Shown here piece after piece: positions 10,668-20,783 of a stretch of 64,000 nt of DNA. Both the position numbers and the translations under genes were made by a program. Each line of letters begins with the position of its first letter. Position 1 is the first letter of the stretch. This DNA comes from Vanessa cardui (taxonomy: Eukaryota; Arthropoda; Insecta; Lepidoptera; Nymphalidae): the NCBI RefSeq assembly GCF_905220365.1, contig NC_061141.1, forward strand, positions 3,541,501 to 3,605,500, read 5' to 3'. Under the pieces are notes generated by a model. It saw only the letters and a program-made list of their open reading frames with translations, searched no databases and had not been told where the DNA came from.

Positions 10668-10737
10668 CGCAGAAATCGACTGTGAAATGACTAATAATAT
10701 AATAACTCTGAATCACGTAACCATCTGGTTTCGCCAT
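10668..10737 (-). CDS. weak candidate first coding exon, minus strand
   Basis: Read in reverse, AAGATGGCGAAACC opens at 10737 and stays open for 23 codons to TTCTGCG, followed by GTGAGTTTC, a good donor. The predicted start is MAKPDGYVIQSYY. No TATA box, acceptor partner or downstream exon is evident. The surrounding sequence (the CCATCTTGGGTGG region) also resembles repeat-derived DNA, which is the main alternative. Confidence 0.18.
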
Positions 10738-10874
10738 CTTGGGTGGGGTACAAAGTGAGTTGTCACAGATTTTTTTTCAGTTTCACATAAGATGAAATGA
10801 AGCACCGTTTACTAGATAAGTCATCATACATATAATTTTTATTTACAATATAACTTTCTGGATATAATGCCAAT

Positions 10875-11246
10875 TTATTCTGAGGTTTTAAGCGAAAAGA
10901 CACAGTTCCACGTCAAACGGTTTTTCATACTTTCCGTGTCAACATGTAACCTTATCTTTCTAAGTTTGACTGTTACTATGGTTTCCTGAACAGGAAAAGT
11001 TTTACTCGACCTTAAGATTATACTTACAGGATGTAACTCAGGATATCTGAATTTGGTAAACAGAGTAGATAACTTATCTACTACCAATCTTGTCTGTATG
11101 TAAAATGAAAAGGTCATACATTTTTTTATTATTTTGCATACCAATAACCAATTCATCACAAAACGAATCCAAACCACTATATCCATTGATGCAACTTTCA
11201 AAAATCTATTTCCTGTCTGGACGCCCTTCCGGTTATGGCGTAGCAC
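10875..11246 (-). CDS. longest open frame in the window (123 aa), unassigned
   Basis: A 123-codon frame. Its first half is hydrophobic and AT-driven. The second half (residues about 54-123) has mixed composition with LVVDKLSTLFTKFRYPEL and a lysine/arginine-rich stretch. A perfect donor-like CCT/GTAAGT (complement of 11021-11029) falls inside it, which is awkward for a single intact exon. No domain is recognised. In DNA this AT-rich, about one frame of this length is expected by chance in a window this size, so a decayed transposon frame or chance is more likely than a gene. Confidence 0.18.
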   Translation of the reverse strand: MLRHNRKGVQTGNRFLKVASMDIVVWIRFVMNWLLVCKIIKKCMTFSFYIQTRLVVDKLSTLFTKFRYPELHPVSIILRSSKTFPVQETIVTVKLRKIRLHVDTESMKNRLTWNCVFSLKTSE

Positions 11247-11362
11247 ATTTTCCGGTTATTTTCAAAACCCATTATTTTCAAATCGAGGGTGATATATTTT
11301 TGTATGTGTGTATTCGATTATTTTTTTATTATTTGATAATTTTGTTTTTTTATAAATATATT

Positions 11363-11654
11363 GAGCTGAGATGGCCCAGTAGTTAGAAACTGATGATTTC
11401 GGGTTCAAACCCAGGCAAGCACCACTATGTATGTACCTATATATATGTGTGTTTAATTTGTATTATAATTCATCTCGTCTTCGGCGGCGAAGGAAAACAT
11501 CGTGAGGAAACCTGCATGTGTCAAATTTTATTGAAATTCTGCCACATGTGCATTCCACTAAGCCACATTGGAACAGTGTGGTGGAATATGTTACAAGCCC
11601 TCTCCTTAATGGGAGAGGAGGCCTTAGCCCAGCAGTGGGAAATTTATAAATATA
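11363..11654 (+). repeat. SINE-A, copy 2
   Basis: From GAGCTGAGATGGCCCAGTAG through GGTTCAAACCCAGGC (B box) to AGCAGTGGGAAATTT. About a dozen bases between the A and B boxes are missing compared with the copy at 26778. Frames at 11393-11686 and 11463-11663 are shadows. Confidence 0.75.
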
Positions 11655-11692
11655 TTTGTTCATTTCTTTATCAATATATTGATTAATCTGTT

Positions 11693-11745
11693 AAGTTGAG
11701 ATCGGAGGTTCTAATCCAGGTAAGCACCACTGCATTTTCATGTTT
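11693..11745 (+). repeat. SINE-A head fragment
   Basis: TTGAGATCGGAGGTTCTAAT, then CCAGGTAAGCACCACTGCAT, is a damaged tRNA-like head lying just after SINE-A copy 2. Only the first part of the element is present. Confidence 0.45.
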
Positions 11746-11899
11746 GTCTTATCTTTACTGATGAAAGTCTGATACATCATTCCCTATAGCGTGATGGAAT
11801 AAATTGATGAATGAAATTGTCCAAGCTTTGGTTTGTCCATTGTGGTTATAAATAATTTCGTGCAAAATTGTATATGTCGATGTGGTGTATATGATGATA

Positions 11900-12087
11900 A
11901 TTGGTGGCAGTGCTATGTGCAAGCCTGTCCGGTTTGATACCACCCATTCATCATATATTCTGCCACTAAAGCACAATAGTTAAAATTGTTGTGTTTTGAT
12001 CTCAAGCGTGTTTGGGCCAATCTTAGTTCCCAATGTTGGCAGAGCATTGGTGATATTATATAAAGAATAGTTACTTTTTACACCTGT
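11900..12087 (+). repeat. Rep-B, diverged copy 3a
   Basis: It carries the GGTGGCAGTGCTATGTGCAA start, the TACCACCCATTCATC block and the AATCTTAGTTCCCAATGTTG block, with many differences from the fuller copies. It faces copy 3b head-on. Confidence 0.55.
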
Positions 12088-12109
12088 CAACAACAGTACG
12101 GTTTCTTTT

Positions 12110-12299
12110 CTTTTTTTTATGGTATAGGTTGGCGGACGAACATATGGGCCACCTGATGGTAAGTGGCCACCATCATCCATAGACAACGACGCTGTAAGAA
12201 ACATGAACCATTCCTAACATCGTCAATGTGCCACCAACCTTGGGAACTAAGATTTTATGTCCCTTGTGCCTGTAGTTACGTTACCTATTTGCCTTCAGA
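12110..12299 (-). repeat. Rep-B, copy 3b (partial)
   Basis: In reverse it contains ATATGTTCGTCCGCCAACCT, the ACCATCAGGTGGCCC block and the TAGTTCCCAAGGTTGGTGGC block, stopping after the GTAACTACAGGCAC block. With copy 3a it forms a closely spaced inverted pair. Confidence 0.7.
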
Positions 12300-13990
12300 A
12301 GTTATAAAAGAAAAACTGATCAAATTGTTCCATACGACGAGTAGTGTACTCTGTTGTTGAGTAGAGTATATCAATCCATTTCTGTAGGGCATCTTACTTT
12401 GTTTCATGCATATGTTAAAAACAAATATAAAAAAATAATATAAAACATAAAACGTTATTTCATTTTTCATACGAAAATAAAATTTTATTTGTTATCGATG
12501 GGTCATGGTTTCAAAAGGTATAAACGATACAGTTTCGCTTCAATGTAATTTATAGGCTATTTCGTGAGTCATAAGATTTATAATGCGTTGTATATTATTT
12601 TATGTTAGTTTAAGATGTATCACGTAGTTTGACCCCGGTGACACGATTCACACTACATCGATAGATGACTTTAATAACTAATTTGTATTTTATTACGCTT
12701 TTGAGGAGAAATTTGTCGCAACAATGAAATTTATTGTTAATAATGGTGGGTATGTGATTTATATCTTATCACTCCTTACCTATACTAATACCAGTAGTCG
12801 CCCGCATTTTTTCATTTTACTCGCATTTTAGGCTGTTCATTGTTATATATGTTACATATGTTCTTCCTTGGAGTTCGAATTTGCTCCATATCAAATATTA
12901 TCAAATTCGGTACAGCCGTTTGTTAGTGAAAGAGTGACAGACAGACAAACAAACAAAGTTACTTTCACATTTATAATATTAATTTAGATTAGTTGTGAGT
13001 TTCTTTCCTGTGAGATAAGGGTATTTTCTTTTTCAAACCGTTGTGTGTGTAAAAATGACTATCAATAATTAAGTATAATGCTACTATATTAAATAAATTC
13101 CTTGAGCTTAAGTTCGCAATGCAAAAGTATATCTTTCTGTTACATTTTCACTCTTAAACTGTAAATTCGGTATACTGTGGTATACTTTTTATACCATCTG
13201 ATAAACAACTCTTAACAAGCAAGCGAAGATGAGAGAGAGAGAACTACTATTTTTAAAAAGTGATTCAATATAATCAGTGATTAGTGTAGATATTAAATGA
13301 TTATGGAATCTGGCCATAATTAAGTTTTAATCAATGTACAAGTATGTGTGATGGAGTTATTAAATAAAGTAAATAGCCTTATTAAAATAAGTCCAATGTT
13401 AGCCCTCGGTAGTCGTATTTTCTATTTCTTTATAACTTGACATAATAAGAGCACATCCTGGGAATAAAACATTTTATTTCTTGTCTATTTTTATCATAGT
13501 GGAAAAATTGAAAATAATTCTGATTATGGTAAAGAAAAAGATTGAGGTTTGTCACCTGTAATTATTTTTAGTACAGCGAATTATTCCATGATAACATGTG
13601 GTCACTCTGACTATTCGTAAGCAAAATTTAATATACTGTATTAAATGGAATTTTAATTTGAAAAAGATAAATAATTACTAATACATATTTAGCAACTTTT
13701 TTCGTAAGCATTAAAAAATGTAATAAATTTATATCAAGCGGTTCAGATGTAAAACAAAAAGTAGTACATCTAAAAAACTATTTACTTATATACTATATCT
13801 TTAAAAAGTAATAAGAAAATATATTTTACCATAATTTTATCTATAATGGCATTGAACTCAACCTCAGATACGGAGAATCGTATAGCTTGTATAATTTTAC
13901 TTGGGTTTACATATTTAAGTGTATAATTATCACATAAGTAAAGGTATTATTGATAACATCTTTAAGAGATGAAGACCACGTGTTATATTT
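12300..13990. other. unclassified stretch containing a Hel-E copy and one very short exon candidate
   Basis: Besides Hel-E at 12792, most of this is AT-rich without features. At 13572-13616 a 45-base open block (1 base, 14 codons, 2 bases) sits between TAATTATTTTTAG and GTAAGC. It is too short to claim. Confidence 0.35.
12792..12988 (-). mobile_element. Helitron-like element, family Hel-E, copy 3
   Basis: It shows the inverted end (CAGTAGTCGCCCGC), the CAAATTCGGTACAGCCGTTT signature, a GACAGACAGACAAACAAAC run and the TTTATAATATTAATTTAGA end. Confidence 0.55.
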
Positions 13991-14083
13991 CGCAAAACAC
14001 CAGGTCGTTGGAGCGATAAAATTAAAAAAAAAATAGATAGTGTAATAGAAGTGCGCGTAATGGCTGTAATGCTAAGCTTATCT
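13991..14083 (+). pseudogene. LINE reverse transcriptase C-terminal remnant
   Basis: One frame reads RKTPGRWSDKIKKKIDS and then VRVMAV, matching the conserved tail of many insect non-LTR retrotransposons (the R-P/G-R-W-x-D-x-I/L motif after the reverse transcriptase domain). Only about 30 codons survive. No start, no catalytic YADD motif and no 3' tail are visible nearby. Confidence 0.45.
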
Positions 14084-14122
14084 ATATTTTTTAATAACGG
14101 TACCGCAAATGAGCAAATTTTA

Positions 14123-14315
14123 CAGTCGGGGTAAGGAAAGGTTCGTCACCTTAAGATCTATTTTCGTGTGCTCAGTATGAGCGATAATCTGCTTTACCGA
14201 TCGAGAATAAGATATTGCGTAGCAATGATTTGATGTTTATATTCAAAACGTACTAAGAGCTTAAAACCTAAAGGAATTAATTTGAAAACTGACGAAGGTT
14301 TTCTTACTCTGAGTC
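14123..14315 (-). mobile_element. MITE-G, copy 1
   Basis: A 193-bp block bounded by imperfect inverted ends (CAGTCGGGGTAAGGAAAG and, inverted, GACTCAGAGTAAGAAAACC) and flanked on both sides by TA (14121-14122, 14316-14317). Copies at 30795 and 38327 are in the opposite orientation. TA duplication and short TIRs fit a Tc1/mariner-type MITE. It encodes nothing. Confidence 0.75.
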
Positions 14316-14420
14316 TACATGATGGTAGTAACTTCGATTTTATTTATTTCATATGATTTCATGAAATGGTCATAGTCATTGTTACTTTCAAAAGTACCTA
14401 CTCTTATCATCAATCAGTTA

Positions 14421-14510
14421 AATAAAATCAAAATACTCTTTATTGTACACCAATGAACACATAAGTCACAAGACATATGCACAAGGGGCGCCTTTATCTT
14501 TAAAACCAGG
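14421..14510 (-). mobile_element. LINE 3'-end fragment
   Basis: AATACTCTTTATTGTACACC, then CACAAG, matches the 3' region of the LINE at 50449-50960 (ATACTTTATTGTACACCAAG). It is short and 5' truncated. Confidence 0.45.
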
Positions 14511-14651
14511 AAAGAAAAAGAGGTAAAAAGAGGTCAGAGAGAGGAGTCTAGCTGTTACTTATGTGTCTTGTAGCTGTTACACTAATTCACTCATTCTATG
14601 AACTGATCACATACTAGATTAAGTATTTCTGTTTAAAGGTATTATTTACGA

Positions 14652-14692
14652 TGAGTGGATGTTACCCATATAGGCTCACACAAAGCCCTATT
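14652..14692 (-). repeat. Rep-B short fragment
   Basis: GAGTGGATGTTACCCATATA followed by GCCCTATTACA matches the start region of Rep-B in reverse. The rest is lost. Confidence 0.4.
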
Positions 14693-15440
14693 ACAACAAA
14701 AGACAAACTGAATATGACATATGATAGGTCTTGTTCCTTTGATGAGATAATTAAAAAAAAAAAAAATTGAAATAAGAATCACATCATACATTTTTTATTA
14801 GTATGTGGGACATTAGACAGTTATAATTTCTCTAAACATATTTAAATATTCCGAAAGTAATTCGATATTTGAAAAGACAAAACAAAAAAGAATCCGTTAA
14901 AAATCGAATAAGATAAAAGCTAATCTAAATATTCGCGACGAAATTGCGAATTGATTATTATTTTTTTATTTTAAATATTTTAATTGCTGATTTTTAATGT
15001 TCGAAATTCAATTGATTTTTATCGATGATAATTCTACTAAAGTACTGGCCGCCTATTTTTTTTTCTTTATCAACAACGAAGGTCTTAAATGCCATTTGAT
15101 AAAAAAAAATATAATATTCTGCCTAAAGATAAAGTTTACTTAGATCTTACCGTTGATACGGGACAGTGAAATCGGGAGAATTATTTTTACATAGAAATAA
15201 GGACATTTAAATCTTTAAAGCATAGTTTTTATCTAATTAACGAAATATGTAAATTACATATTGATTATAGTGTTAGATCTTTGCCGCCGCAATTAAGATA
15301 TCTTACATAATTTTTTGAACACATCGATAATGTTATAGTAGTTTTGAATAGATTTAATTATGTTTTTTTTTTTGTACAATTAATACAGACTAGAATAATA
15401 TTATGTCGGTCTTATGAAGCTATTATTAATAATCATTATT
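14693..15440. other. unclassified AT-rich stretch
   Basis: Long A and T runs; no open frame, tRNA box or TIR pair seen. Confidence 0.5.
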
Positions 15441-15699
15441 AACAGCCTGTAAATTCCCTACCACTGGGCTATGGCCTCCTCTTTCTTTGAGGAGAAGGTT
15501 TGCAAAATATTACACCACGCTATTCCAAGGCGGTTCGGTGGAATACACATAAATACAATTTTGATGAAATTAGACACATGCTATGATTTTCTTCATCGCC
15601 GATGATGATGAATTATAAATATAATTATCTACAAGAATTTGAACCCACAATCATCGGTTAAGATGCACGCTTTCTAACCACTGGGCCATCTCGGCTTAT
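15441..15699 (-). repeat. SINE-A, copy 3
   Basis: A reverse copy from AACAGCCTGTAAATTCCC to the head end AACCACTGGGCCATCTCGGC. The region around 15540-15620 is rearranged and the B box is GAATTTGAACCC. Confidence 0.7.
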
Positions 15700-15946
15700 T
15701 AATTGAAGCTATTATTATATTCTATTAAATGAAGGCCTGTAAAGTTGATAAGAGACATTACTTCTGTGTTAGATAGTCCGTTTGTTGATAAAGATAGACT
15801 ATATAAATTCACGCTACGGTCATAAGAAACAAATCGGATGTCATACACGTAAATCAGCGTGAAAACTATATGATACGCATTCAATTTGCATTGTGCGTTC
15901 ATATAATCCTAATATAACGCATGTTACACAGTTAATACTATATACA

Positions 15947-16187
15947 TCTATACATATAATAAAATTGCAGTGTCTGTTTGAAGTAAAATAGCCCTTTTTT
16001 CACAATGCAAATGTATGTATACACGGTACAAATACCGAAATACCATTTGTTACAATTTTGGTCTATCTGTCTGTCTGTTTTTTCCGGCTAATCTCTGGAA
16101 CGACTGGACCGATATTGACGGGACTTTCACTGGCAGATAAGTGATATAATAAGGAGTAACTTAGACTATAATAGAAACACAGCTAGT
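15947..16187 (+). mobile_element. Helitron-like element, family Hel-I, copy 1
   Basis: It begins TCTATACATATAATAAAATT and ends ACAGCTAGT. The 34427-34682 copy has the same two ends in reverse, which fixes the element boundaries. The internal signature is GACCGATATTGACGGGACTT. TC start and CTAGT end are Helitron-like. Confidence 0.65.
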
Positions 16188-16380
16188 ATATCAAAGTAAG
16201 AGACTGTTAGTCTGTTAACTCATCACGATTACACAAAGCGTTTTGAAATATAGTATAGAGGTAGTTCGTGATCTAGCTAAGGGTTTAGGAATATACGTTA
16301 AGAGTATACGAGAAATCTTTACAGACTAGGAGACTTTGGCAATAGGGTGCTTTGTCTATAACACGTGTGCAATTTCTTGT

Positions 16381-16577
16381 TTTATATACGGTACAAATAC
16401 CAAATAACATTTTTATAATGGAATTGATTGACCGATTTTGACGGGACTTCCACTAGCGGATAGCTGATGTAATAAGGAGTAACTTTTAATAAGTAATAAG
16501 TTATAATAAAATCTGCGAACTGAACAATCACTTTTTTCTTAAATTGAAACGCGCATGAAGCCGTGAGGACAGCTAGT
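16381..16577 (+). mobile_element. Helitron-like element, family Hel-I, copy 2 (partial)
   Basis: It shares the ACGGTACAAATACC block, the GACCGATTTTGACGGGACTT signature and an AGCTAGT end with copy 1, in the same orientation some 190 bp away. The 5' end is missing. The interval 16188-16380 is not assigned. Confidence 0.55.
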
Positions 16578-17779
16578 CTTAATATAAATAATACTTTCTT
16601 TTATCTTAAACATTTATTTTAATATTAATATTAAAATGTTTAAAAAATTCACTTAAGACAAAAGCGATACATCAACAATTGTCACGTAAAAGCGGTTACG
16701 TTAAAACCAATAAAAGAAAATACAATTTTAATAAAAACGAAATAAACGATAATTTATTTTGTAAAATATTATTAATAATGAACAAATAAAAGATTTGTTA
16801 AAAGTGTGACAAAGTATCCATTATTAGAACCAGTGTGTGGAATCAATTTCCTCCGGGTCGCCGGACGGCTATCGCGGGTCAAACACTATGCATAAATAAA
16901 TTTTAATAACGTAGTAAGCGTATGGTAAAAAAATATCAACGATAACCAACATTTATATGCGTATTCATTAATCCTTATTCGTATTGTAATAAGGATCGTT
17001 TTACAGTGTCTCGGGCGTATACAACTCGTGTTAACACAGTTAAGCCCAGACAGACGGGCGCAGAATGATCTTGTGAATATTTCAAATCCAATCTCTTCTT
17101 GTTGGCCACTAAAGTTGCTATTGTTCGAGGAAATATGCAACGGGACGCAACTCCGTTCGGATAGAATAAAATGGAGTCGGTTTGTATATTTGAAGCGTCA
17201 ATAGCCCAATGGTTGATTATAAAACTTTGAGCTATTGGCGTATCTTAATTAGGCTATATTCTTAATTAGAGAAATAAATTGGTATATTATTATTACCGTT
17301 AAATAATACTGTTATTACCGTTAAAAGATCAATAAAACCGCTTTTTTTATTGAGATGACATTATTTGTGTAGAAAGTTTATTGTTATAAGAATTTTATTT
17401 AGTATTCTCGTGTATTTTCCTTGTATTGTGTAATGAGTGCTCAGCGAAATTTTGTTAAGTTTATACCATTAAGTTTTAAGATTATTTTTATAATTATTGT
17501 TTCTTAAATGATAATTTGTTTGGTTACGCTTGGGTTTAACCTTGAAAGATATTTTTGCTGTCTTGTTATTTTTGGGTATTAAAAATTAATTAAGTATTAG
17601 TATAACTAATATTTATTTTTTATAAATCTAAATAAAACTCTTTAGTATCTTTTCACATGATTAAATTTAACGTTGAACAAAACAAGAAATTCAGTAGTTA
17701 ATTTTACTCGGAATCATAGGCGTAATAGTCATTTTAAATCTTATTAATAAAATGATTATAATTTATATTATTCTTATTT
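16578..17779. other. unclassified stretch with a GC-rich patch and an inverted repeat
   Basis: A GC-rich patch at about 16840-16880 (CTCCGGGTCGCCGGACGG) and a more balanced block to 17160 stand out; the 84-codon minus frame there (16886-17140) lacks any recognised feature. At about 17195-17240, GCGTCAATAGC and GCTATTGGCG form a short inverted pair. Confidence 0.4.
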
Positions 17780-18011
17780 GACGACCTCCGTGGTCGAGTA
17801 GTGTGTACACCAGTTTTCATGGGTACACTCTGAGGTCCCAGGTTCGATTCCCTGTCGAGTTAATGTAGAATAACTTCATTAGTTTTCTGTGTTGTTTTAA
17901 GTCTGGGTATTTGTGGTACCTTCGTTACGTGTAATTTTCCATAACACAAGTGCTTTAGCTACTTACATTGAAATCAGAGTAATGTATGTGATGTTGTCCA
18001 ATATTTATTTA
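17780..18011 (+). repeat. SINE-C, copy 3 (full)
   Basis: GACGACCTCCGTGGTCGAGT (A-box region), AGGTTCGATTCCCTG (B box), then the complete body to ATGTTGTCCAATATTTATTT. A few bases before the B box (the CAC of ACACCACTCTG) are missing compared with copy 1. Confidence 0.8.
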
Positions 18012-18051
18012 TTAAACTAAAGAGCGTCTTCCATAATGACTTAGCCTTTAG

Positions 18052-18183
18052 TCGAGCGCGATATTTGTTCACAACAATAGACCGTATGAAGTCTACAATC
18101 TTTGTCAACCCTTTATCATGGTCACAAAGGAAAGCAAAAGTGTGCGATTACTTCAACTCGCTACGTTTGTTTGTGCTCAGTGA
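18052..18183 (+). other. unclassified block with a 43-codon open frame
   Basis: After TTAGCCTTTAG the frame stays open for 43 codons to TGA and includes an ATG (18118) starting MVTKESKSVRLLQLATF. Composition is more coding-like than nearby DNA. It directly follows SINE-C copy 3 and may be repeat-derived. No family is recognised. Confidence 0.2.
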
Positions 18184-18268
18184 TTTGACGTATTTTCTTA
18201 ACACCTAAAGTACCGTTTGTTATTATCTATCAAAAGTTATTATTATTTGATCAGTGATTGAGAATTTA

Positions 18269-18550
18269 CCTGAGACGACCCAGTGGTTAGAACGCGTGCA
18301 TCTTAACCGATGTTTGCGAGTTCAAACCCAGGCAAGCACCGCTGAATTTTTATGTGCTTAATTTCTGTTTATAGGTACCTGAGGTATCTGAGGTAACCTG
18401 CATGTTTATAATTTCATAGAAATTCTGCCACATGTGTATTCCACTAGCGCATTGGAACAGTGTGCTGAAATATGTTCCAAACTTTCTCCTAAAAAGGGAG
18501 ATGAAGCCTTAACCCAGAAGTGGGAAATTTCGAGGCTGTTGTTGTTTTTT
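18269..18550 (+). repeat. SINE-A, copy 4
   Basis: TGAGACGACCCAGTGGTTAG head, GAGTTCAAACCCAGGC B box, body to GAGGCTGTTGTTG tail. The section with the conserved GGTGAAGGAAAAC block is replaced by a short GGTATCTGAGG stretch. Confidence 0.75.
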
Positions 18551-19735
18551 TATTGTTGAGAATCACAAACGAGATGAATCTAATGTAAAATTTATGTGTC
18601 GAATTGAGAAATAGTTTAGAGGCCTACTGTGTAACATCCGGACAATAAATAACAAGTTATCTAGGGCTACGTAATTAAAATCGAGTTTTCATACATAAAA
18701 CATTATAATTGAATTTTAATTTAGACTATGAGATCTAAATTTTATTTTTATATACAATTGGGCAACATAAAACAAGATGGTGGCTGTGTTTACGTCATTA
18801 GCAACGATAGCATTTGTAACGAATATAAATAGCTCACTCATGTTTTAATTGAATTAGTTATAGCTTGAGATATTAGTTGATATTAAATTTAGATTCAACA
18901 TTCCCGTTTCTTCACGCTTGTGGTTTATCTTTCTACATTTGAACGTTGTAGCGTGAAGCAATTAAAGCCTAATTATTGAATAAATACACTCAATAATTAG
19001 ACTATTCAATCTAGAAAGGACTATTCAAATCGATCGAATCGATGGGTTTATGTATTTTTAAAACTTTAATTCTTATGATGTTGTTCAACTGTTCAGTTGC
19101 ATATACTACATGTATAATATAGGGCTGATGCTTATATAAGTATCAAGATGGCCCTGTCTATAGAAACGGATAATAGAAGGTCATGGGTTTGATTCCGTGC
19201 CAGCAAAACTATGTCTTTAAGTCGCTATGTTACGAAGCCTGATTCCATTGAAACATTTTCATGATATTTTATTAGTCTTTTATTTATATATTCAGTTTTT
19301 GTTTTTATAGTATAAACAACTTGTTTATGCATAATAATTTTCCATTTCATAATTATCATAGAAATCCGCCGGAAAGATTTTGGTCGCAGTGGTTATTTTT
19401 AGATGAAACTAGCCGAACAGGGATTAAAATACATACATATTTCTATCAAATGAAGTAAAAACAATGACCAAACTATATAGACCTCCTTATCTGATCCGTA
19501 TTGGCTCAGTAAATGGAATATGTATATCATTAATAGAAAGAAAAACTCATCACGATTTAAGAAGATAAGTGTCGAAAAAGACTAGTACGAATTTAATTGT
19601 AGACAAAAGTATGCCAAATGTGTATCTACTAATGATCTCCAGCGTAGAACAACATTTTAATCGAACCGTCACCCTTATAAAAGTTATCATTTAACGAACT
19701 ATTCGTTTTTTATTATAGTTCTTAAATTATAATGA
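18551..19735. other. unclassified stretch
   Basis: No gene seen. A TATAAATA at about 18823 has no convincing downstream exon. A tRNA-like SINE head is listed separately at 19148. Confidence 0.4.
19148..19215 (+). repeat. tRNA-like SINE head, unclassified family
   Basis: GATGGCCCTGTCTATAG resembles an A box region and GGGTTTGATTCCGTGCC a B box, with spacing expected of a tRNA-derived SINE. No second copy is seen in the window. Confidence 0.3.
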
Positions 19736-19746
19736 ACCAATAGTCC

Positions 19747-20043
19747 AACAACAACAACAACAACAGCCTGTAAATTCCCGCTGCTGGGATAAAGGCCTCC
19801 TCTCCCTATGAGGAGAAGGTTTGGAACATATTCCACCACGCCGTTCCAATGCGGGTTGGTGGAATACACATGTGGCAGAATTTGTCACATGCAGGTTTCC
19901 TCACGATGTTTTCCTTCACCGCTGAGCACGAGATGAATTATAAAGACAAATTAAGCACATGAATCAGCGGTGCTTGCCTGGGTTTGAACCCGCGATCATC
20001 GGTTAAGATGCACGCATTCTAATCACTGGGCCATCTCGACTCG
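19747..20043 (-). repeat. SINE-A, copy 5, full-length with target duplication
   Basis: The 297-bp element starts with a (CAA)n tract, reads AACAGCCTGTAAATTCCC, and ends with the tRNA-like head in reverse (GGTTTGAACCC B box, CACTGGGCCATCTCGAC). It is flanked by identical 11-bp direct repeats, ACCAATAGTCC, at 19736-19746 and 20044-20054. This defines the ends and shows insertion by target-primed reverse transcription using a LINE partner. Confidence 0.9.
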
Positions 20044-20054
20044 ACCAATAGTCC

Positions 20055-20783
20055 GCTGGATACAAATTCATCTGTTATTCATTCAATACAATTAAGTATA
20101 CAATTGCAATTAATTCTGAACCAGTATTACAAAACTGTAACACTGATGAACTTTAATGGATCCAATATGGAAACCAAGAAGCAATTACAAGTGGCATTTC
20201 GCAGAAGGGCAAACATTGTTACAGTAATTAGAACGGCTACCAACAATAGCAAATACCTTCTATATTAATGCAAATTACTCTTGGAACGAGCCACCACTAA
20301 AGGCGCATCTACACCACGATTGGATTTTATTTAAAAATAATAACTTGGTTTTGGGCATTCAGCGGTTGTTATCGCTTACCATCATTGCCCATTTGCCAAA
20401 TGGTAAGTTACCACTGTTTATAAAAATTGGCAACTGAGATGTCTTCTTTTTACACAGCTCATCCCTAAAATCGGGACCAATAATAATCCTAAGTATTGAT
20501 CTTTGTATATAATATATGATGAGGAAATATTTAAAAGCAGATGCTATAGATGTAATAGCACTGCATTACCATTGGAAGGAACGCCTTATCTGGACACTGA
20601 TGTTAATCATCATATTTATTTAAGCGAGAAAATGAAATAATAATTAAACAACCTATAATTAAACAAATCATTCAAAAATATGATAAAAGACTTAACATCT
20701 TCGATAAATATTAAAAAAAAAACATTCCAATTCGATTCGAATTAGAAAGTCGTAAGTCACCATCGATTATAAATATATACATA
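20055..20783. other. unclassified stretch
   Basis: A short Rep-B-like piece at about 20386-20445 (TTGCCAAATGGTAAGTTACC) is the only recognised element. A 33-codon frame starting at ATG 20168 shows no supporting signal. Confidence 0.4.

Noticed and set aside
11393..11686. 97-codon frame and its minus-strand counterpart
   Set aside because: Both are translations of SINE-A copy 2.
13572..13616. 45-base exon between TTTTTAG and GTAAGC
   Set aside because: Too short to distinguish from chance; GTAAG motifs are frequent in this window and no neighbour supports it.
16886..17140. 84-codon minus frame
   Set aside because: No domain, no splice context, AT-driven second half; length is not unusual for this composition.
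18269..18340. tRNA gene in the SINE-A head (and in SINE-C heads)
   Set aside because: A and B boxes are present, but the arms do not form a cloverleaf and the same head recurs in every SINE copy.
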